From: Streptomyces chartreusis NRRL 3882
GTDB lineage: Bacteria > Actinomycetota > Actinomycetes > Streptomycetales > Streptomycetaceae
Assembly: GCF_900236475.1 (NCBI RefSeq)
Contig: NZ_LT963352.1
Span: forward strand, 2,294,001 to 2,358,000
DNA: 64,000 nucleotides
Reading direction: 5' to 3'
A program made the position numbers and the translations under genes. The notes under the pieces were generated by a model that saw only the letters and a program-made list of their open reading frames with translations, did not search any database and was not told the DNA's origin. Numbering within the stretch: the first letter of the stretch is position 1; each line of letters starts with the position of its first letter. Positions 59,972 through 64,000 of the stretch are shown here, in pieces.

Positions 59972-60577
59972 TCAGACCGTCCAGCTCGGTTCCATGTCCA
60001 CGACGTCCCCGGTCAGCGCCGCCACGTCCGCTTCCGTCTGGGCCCGCAGGGCGAGCCGCTCCACGCGCTCGGTGCGGTACTTGCCGTGCTCGGCGGCCGA
60101 CCGCCACATGGACAGCACCATGAACTCGTTCCCGGGTGCTTCGCCGAACAGCCCGCGCACCATGCCGGGCGAGCCGGCCATCGCCGGGTTCCAGACCTTC
60201 TCCTGCATCAGCACGAAGTGCTCGACCCGCTCCTCGTGGACACGGCAGAGCGCCACCCGCAGCAGGTCGGCGTCCGTGAAGCGCGGTTCGAAGCCGGTCT
60301 TCACGTCGAAGCGGTGGTCGAAGAGCCTGACCTGGGCGTCCTTGAACGTGCCCGACTGGGCCGACGCGAGCCGGTCGTGGGACCGCGCCATGAAGGAGTC
60401 GTAGAAGGCGCGGCTCTCCCAGAACGCGAAGATGTGCGCCACGTCCGGCCGCCGCCGGCTCCAGCCACCCCCCTGCCCCCGAAACCCCGGCTCCCCCAGA
60501 AGCCCCGCCCACTTCCGCTGCCCCCGCTCGAAACCGCGGCGGTCCACCACGGTGCAGCGAATCCACTTGACCAGCAC
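59972..60577 (-). CDS. YdbC/DUF4937-type protein
   Basis: 201 residues from GTG 60577 (no strong ribosome site). Begins VKWIRCTVVDRRGFERGQRKW and shows the family pattern of two ferredoxin-like alpha/beta halves (GWSRRRPDVAHIFAFWESRAFYDSFMARSHDR; FMVLSMWRSAAEHGKYRTE), reminiscent of antibiotic-biosynthesis-monooxygenase-like dimers. Function unknown. It overlaps upstream sequence of the divergent terD gene by none; the two start about 155 bases apart. Confidence 0.8.
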   Translation of the reverse strand: MLVKWIRCTVVDRRGFERGQRKWAGLLGEPGFRGQGGGWSRRRPDVAHIFAFWESRAFYDSFMARSHDRLASAQSGTFKDAQVRLFDHRFDVKTGFEPRFTDADLLRVALCRVHEERVEHFVLMQEKVWNPAMAGSPGMVRGLFGEAPGNEFMVLSMWRSAAEHGKYRTERVERLALRAQTEADVAALTGDVVDMEPSWTV

Positions 60578-60732
60578 CGCGCCATGGTAAGGCCACGGAG
60601 CGTGGCGCCGGTCACTCTCGGCTGGACCGCTCTCCGGCGCGCGCACCTGCACGCGTGGCAGGATGGACAAACAGTCATGGCCGCCCGGCAGTTGCGGCGA
60701 ACGGGCGGGTCGGTACGGGGAAGGGGACGCTG

Positions 60733-61266
60733 GTGGACGGGCTGAACAAGGGGCTGCGCAAGGTCGAGATCGCGGTGCGGTGGGATCCCAGTCCGGCGGG
60801 GCAGCCGTCCACCGACCTGGACCTCGTCGCGGCGACCTATCTGGCGGACGAACCGCACGGTGATCCCGCCTATGTGGTGCACTTCGACAGCCGCTCCCCC
60901 GACGGCACCATCTATCTCAACCGGGACAGCAAGGACGGCCAGGGCTTCGGTTACGACGAGGTCATGACGCTGGAACTCGACCGGCTCGACGGCCGCTACG
61001 CGCGCGTGGTGGTCGGTGTCGTCATCCAGCAGCGCCCGGCGGAGCGCACTTTCGTCAGTGTGGTGAATCCCGGGCTGCGGATCCGCGAGGGGTACACGGT
61101 CCTGACCGAGGACGACTTCGGGGGTGTCCTCGGGGCCACGGCGGCGACGGTCGCGGAGTTCGTCCGGGAGGGTTCCGGTCCCTGGAACTTCCGCCCCGGC
61201 CTGCGTGGTTTCGAGGGCGACCCCGTGGACTTCGCCAGGACGATGGGTGCCGCACACCGGCCGTGA
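60733..61266 (+). CDS. TerD family (tellurite-resistance/calcium-binding) protein
   Basis: 177 residues from GTG 60733 with AAGGGG six bases upstream; the open frame runs further upstream but this start gives the usual beginning GLNKGLRKVEIAVRWDPSP. TerD beta-sandwich with the calcium-binding acidic loops TDLDLVAATYL, HFDSRSPDGTIYLNRDS and DDFGG. TerD proteins are widespread in Streptomyces, linked to stress and differentiation; molecular role uncertain. The downstream 3' end is shared with the start of the phosphotransferase relic. Confidence 0.9.
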   Translation: MDGLNKGLRKVEIAVRWDPSPAGQPSTDLDLVAATYLADEPHGDPAYVVHFDSRSPDGTIYLNRDSKDGQGFGYDEVMTLELDRLDGRYARVVVGVVIQQRPAERTFVSVVNPGLRIREGYTVLTEDDFGGVLGATAATVAEFVREGSGPWNFRPGLRGFEGDPVDFARTMGAAHRP

Positions 61267-61975
61267 GCTTTCCCGGGAGAGCCTGCCGGGACCAGGAGCG
61301 AACTCGGTCTTCCCGGACGGCTGGGACTGCGAGGCCCGGCTGGTCGACGGCCGCTGGATCGAGCGCCGACCGCGCCGCCCGGACGTGGAGCGGCAATCCC
61401 GGACGGAAGCCCGCCTGCTGCCATGGCTCGCACCGCACCTGCACTCGCTGTGCCGGTGCCCCGCGTCGTGTCGGCCGGCCCGCTCACCGTTCGGCACGTC
61501 TTGGCCCCGGGTGAACCCCTGGAGGAGCTGGACGCCGCCCAGGGACGCGCCTTGGGACTTCCCTGCGGGCCTTGCAGGGGGCAGACACCGATGAGGCCGT
61601 GCGACGGGGGTGCCACCCGCGCGGGACGTGCTCCCCGAACGCGCCGCCCTGGCGGACGACTTCCGGACCCGCTTGCTGCCCCTCCTGCCGCCGGACCGGC
61701 GCGGAACCGCCTCCGGCCTGCGGAAGGTCGTCAGCGCGCTGCCCACCGAGGCCCTCGTCCACGGGGATCTCGGACAACGGCACCTCCCCGCCGTTCGCCG
61801 ACGCCTGCGCCACCGCCTACGTGACACGGCCGGCACCGCGCGAACGCTCCCGGGTCCGGCACCGCCTGGGACCTTGGTACGAGGTCACGACGGGTTGGAC
61901 ACCGGGCGACCGGGACACCGTCCGTTCCGGGCTGGACGGTGTGCTGGGCAGGCTCCCGGCATCCGCAGCCCGTGA
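61260..61975 (+). pseudogene. Frameshifted phosphotransferase (aminoglycoside phosphotransferase-like) relic
   Basis: Consecutive protein-like segments occur in changing frames: frame 2 (about 61260-61440: FPDGWDCEARLVDGRWIERR, RTEARLLPWLAPHLH), frame 1 (about 61440-61560: VPVPRVVSAGPLTVRHVLAPG, ELDAAQGRALG), frame 3 (about 61560-61610: LRALQGADTDEAVRRG), frame 2 (about 61610-61790: LPERAALADDFRTRLLPLLP, EALVHGDLG) and frame 3 to the stop region (GPWYEVTTGWTPGDRDTVRSG). The order matches an APH/choline-kinase-like phosphotransferase, with the VHGDL Brenner-type motif, but four frame changes rule out a product. Sequence errors cannot be excluded, though four indels in 700 bases make that unlikely. 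Confidence 0.78.
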
Positions 61976-61983
61976 TGACGACA

Positions 61984-62015
61984 AGAGGGGCACCGCCCGA
62001 AGGCGGTGCCCCTCT
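61984..62015. terminator. Hairpin terminator after nrdJ
   Basis: Perfect 14-bp stem AGAGGGGCACCGCC / GGCGGTGCCCCTCT (61984-61997 with 62002-62015), loop CGAA, 23 bases after the nrdJ stop on the minus strand. Confidence 0.88.
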
Positions 62016-62038
62016 GTCATCGGCTCAGGCGGTCGGCG

Positions 62039-64000
62039 TCAGCTGCAACCGCTGGTCGAGCCGCAGCCCTCGCAGATGTAGCAGGAACCGGCGCGCTGCA
62101 TCTTCGTACCGCAGGAGAAGCACAGCGGCGCGTCGGCCTGGATGCCCAGCTGCATCTCCACCAGTTCGGCGCTGGTGTGGGCCTGCTGCGGGGCGGGCTT
62201 GGCCGCCTCTTCGTTCTTCGGCGCGGAGACGGCCTTCAGCTCCTGGGCCCGCGGCGCCGACTGGGCCAGGCCCTCGACGTCGACCTCGTCCTCGTTCGGC
62301 TCGTACGAGCCGGTCTCCAGGTGACGCTGACGCTCCTCGGCGGAGTGGATGCCGAGCGCGGAGCGCGTCTCGAACGGCAGGAAGTCCAGCGCCAGGCGGC
62401 GGAAGATGTAGTCGACGATGGACTGCGCCATCCGCACGTCCGGGTCGTCCGTCATACCGGCCGGCTCGAAGCGCATGTTCGTGAACTTCGAGACGTACGT
62501 CTCCAGCGGAACGCCGTACTGGAGGCCGACCGAGACCGCGATGGAGAAGGCGTCCATCATGCCCGCGAGGGTCGAACCCTGCTTGGACATCTTCAGGAAG
62601 ACCTCGCCCAGACCGTCGTCCGGGTAGGAGTTGGCGGTCATGTAGCCCTCGGCGCCGCCGACGGTGAAGGACGTGGTGATGCCGGGACGTCCCTTCGGGA
62701 GGCGCTTGCGGACCGGGCGGTACTCGACGACCTTCTCGACCTTGGCCTCGACGGCGGCGGGCTCCTCGGCCTTCTCCTCCCACTTCTTGGTGGAGAGCGG
62801 CTGGCCTACCTTGCAGTTGTCGCGGTAGATCGCGAGCGCCTTGACGCCCAGCTTCCAGGCCTCGAAGTAGATCTCCTCGACCTCCTCGACGGTCGCCGTC
62901 TCCGGCATGTTGACCGTCTTGGAGATGGCACCGGAGATCCACGGCTGGATCGCGGCCATCATCCGGACGTGGCCCATCGGGGAGATGGCCCGCTCGCCCA
63001 TGGCGCAGTCGAACACCTCGTAGTGCTCGGGCTTGAGGCCCGGGGCGTCGATCACGTTGCCGTGCTCGGCGATGTGGGCGACGATCGCCTCGATCTGCTC
63101 TTCCAGGTAGCCCAGGCGGCGCAGGGCCTGCGGGACGGTGCCGTTGACGATCTGCATCGAGCCGCCGCCGACCAGCTTCTTGAACTTGACCAGGGCGAGG
63201 TCGGGTTCGACACCGGTGGTGTCGCAGGACATCGCGAGGCCGATGGTGCCGGTCGGGGCGAGCACGGACGCCTGGGAGTTACGGAAACCGTTCTTCTCGC
63301 CGAGGCGCAGCACGTCCTGCCACGACTCGCTGGCGGCGGCCCACACCGGGGTGTCCAGGTCGTCCATGCGGACGGCCTTGTCGTTGGCGTCGGAGTGCTG
63401 CTTCATGACGCGCTTGTGGGCGTCGGCGTTGCGGGCGTAGCCGTCGTACGGGCCGACGACCGCGGCGAGTTCGGCGGAGCGGCGGTACGCCGTGCCGGTC
63501 ATCAGGGAGGTGATGGCGCCGGCGAGGGAGCGACCACCGTCGGAGTCGTAGGCGTGGCCGGTGGCCATCAGCAGGGCGCCGAGGTTGGCGTAGCCGATGC
63601 CGAGCTGGCGGAACGCGCGCGTGTTCTCGCCGATCTTCTGGGTCGGGAAGTCGGCGAAGCAGATCGAGATGTCCATCGCGGTGATGACCAGCTCGACGAC
63701 CTTCTGGAAGCGCTCGGCCTCGAAGGACTGGTTGCCCTTGCCGTCGTCCTTCAGGAACTTCATCAGGTTCAGCGAGGCCAGGTTGCAGGACGTGTTGTCC
63801 AGGTGCATGTACTCGCTGCACGGGTTCGACGCGGTGATCCGGCCGGACTCGGGGCAGGTGTGCCAGTTGTTGATGGTGTCGTCGTACTGGATGCCGGGGT
63901 CGGCGCAGGCCCAGGCGGCCTCGGCGATCTTGCGGAAGAGCTGCTTGGCGTCGACCTCCTCGATGACCTCGCCGGTCATCCGGCCGCGCAGCCCGAACTG
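62039..64000 (-). CDS. nrdJ: Adenosylcobalamin-dependent (class II) ribonucleotide reductase, C-terminal part
   Basis: Runs off the window; the frame is open to the last base (QFGLRGR before the internal MTGEV), so 653 C-terminal residues are visible. The catalytic loop N-P-C-S-E (ASNPCSEYMHLDNTSCNLASLNL) gives the thiyl cysteine with the N-C-E radical site; further family segments are APTGTIGLAMSCDTTGVEP, MGHVRMMAAIQPWISGAISKTVNMP and GRPGITTSFTVGG. The C-terminal tail has CFSCGTKMQRAGSCYICEGCG, with zinc-like Cys pairs and the redox cysteines that re-reduce the active site. It reduces ribonucleotides with vitamin B12, supplying dNTPs independently of oxygen. In Streptomyces nrdJ follows nrdR, expected just beyond the window. 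Strong hairpin after the stop. Confidence 0.97.
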   Translation of the reverse strand, partial: QFGLRGRMTGEVIEEVDAKQLFRKIAEAAWACADPGIQYDDTINNWHTCPESGRITASNPCSEYMHLDNTSCNLASLNLMKFLKDDGKGNQSFEAERFQKVVELVITAMDISICFADFPTQKIGENTRAFRQLGIGYANLGALLMATGHAYDSDGGRSLAGAITSLMTGTAYRRSAELAAVVGPYDGYARNADAHKRVMKQHSDANDKAVRMDDLDTPVWAAASESWQDVLRLGEKNGFRNSQASVLAPTGTIGLAMSCDTTGVEPDLALVKFKKLVGGGSMQIVNGTVPQALRRLGYLEEQIEAIVAHIAEHGNVIDAPGLKPEHYEVFDCAMGERAISPMGHVRMMAAIQPWISGAISKTVNMPETATVEEVEEIYFEAWKLGVKALAIYRDNCKVGQPLSTKKWEEKAEEPAAVEAKVEKVVEYRPVRKRLPKGRPGITTSFTVGGAEGYMTANSYPDDGLGEVFLKMSKQGSTLAGMMDAFSIAVSVGLQYGVPLETYVSKFTNMRFEPAGMTDDPDVRMAQSIVDYIFRRLALDFLPFETRSALGIHSAEERQRHLETGSYEPNEDEVDVEGLAQSAPRAQELKAVSAPKNEEAAKPAPQQAHTSAELVEMQLGIQADAPLCFSCGTKMQRAGSCYICEGCGSTSGCS

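Noticed and set aside
1..64000. tRNA, rRNA, CRISPR arrays, insertion sequences, att sites
   Set aside because: No cloverleaf with a GGTTCGAATCC-like arm, no regularly spaced repeats with spacers, no transposase or integrase was seen. Short tandem repeats are listed separately.

Overview
The window is chromosomal core DNA of a Streptomyces. Supporting evidence is the very high GC, frequent GTG starts, and a run of recognisable actinomycete genes: principal sigma factor hrdB, whiH, sepH, parC and parE (topoisomerase IV), ptsH, rnhB and a B12-dependent nrdJ. From memory of S. coelicolor, the gene order resembles the hrdB/whiH neighbourhood; this was not checked by alignment. I see no rRNA, tRNA, IS element, prophage or CRISPR array. 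The only clear gene decay is a frameshifted phosphotransferase relic next to nrdJ.

Layout. 1-8.7 kb: tail of an MFS transporter translationally overlapped by an aldonolactone-oxidase-like flavoprotein, a membrane protein, the cell-division gene sepH, a rhodanese-type sulfurtransferase divergent from a VOC protein, and a three-gene minus-strand block (DUF5998, phosphodiesterase, thymidine kinase). 8.7-17 kb: a GNAT/acyl-CoA-synthetase fusion (protein acetyltransferase type) divergent from ptsH, which carries a DasR-type operator; a GntR regulator; an M23 cell-wall hydrolase behind a c-di-AMP (ydaO) riboswitch; and an M16 protease pair with one active and one inactive subunit. 17-24.7 kb: parC, a COG0523 GTPase, two divergent citrate synthases (one with an N-terminal DNA-binding domain) sharing an AT-rich palindromic promoter, and an Apd1/Aim32-like [2Fe-2S] protein whose start codon abuts an iron box. 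24.7-35.4 kb: a CitA/CitB-type two-component system, a NitT/TauT-type ABC importer and a second CitB-like regulator without its own kinase; then an MctBC-like acetate/monocarboxylate symporter pair and a LuxR-type two-component operon with a membrane protein.

35.8-45 kb: parE, a small zinc-ribbon protein, a secreted trypsin, hrdB, whiH and a fused ABC transporter with a minisatellite-encoded linker. 45-55.5 kb: an NrtR-like Nudix regulator, a glycogen-debranching-like protein, a DUF4192 protein with a Cys-containing repeat tail, a RecQ helicase fused to a phosphoribosyltransferase-like domain, two unrecognised proteins and rnhB. 55.5-64 kb: a TetR regulator and MFS exporter divergent over two near-perfect operators, an ADP-ribosylglycohydrolase, a histidine phosphatase, a DUF4937-type protein, a TerD protein, the phosphotransferase relic and the 3' part of nrdJ.

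Functionally the window combines chromosome topology (parC, parE, recQ, rnhB), nucleotide supply (tdk, nrdJ), transcription (hrdB), development (sepH, whiH, riboswitch-controlled hydrolase) and carbon/acetyl-CoA physiology (ptsH, citrate synthases, acetyltransferase, acetate-type symporter). The most testable observations are regulatory: the dre site, riboswitch, iron box, TetR twin operators and citrate-synthase palindromes are read directly from sequence. No wholly new multi-gene system was evident. The best candidates for under-described biology are the HTH-citrate synthase pair, the iron-box [2Fe-2S] protein, the ABC locus with two response regulators, and the RecQ-phosphoribosyltransferase fusion.
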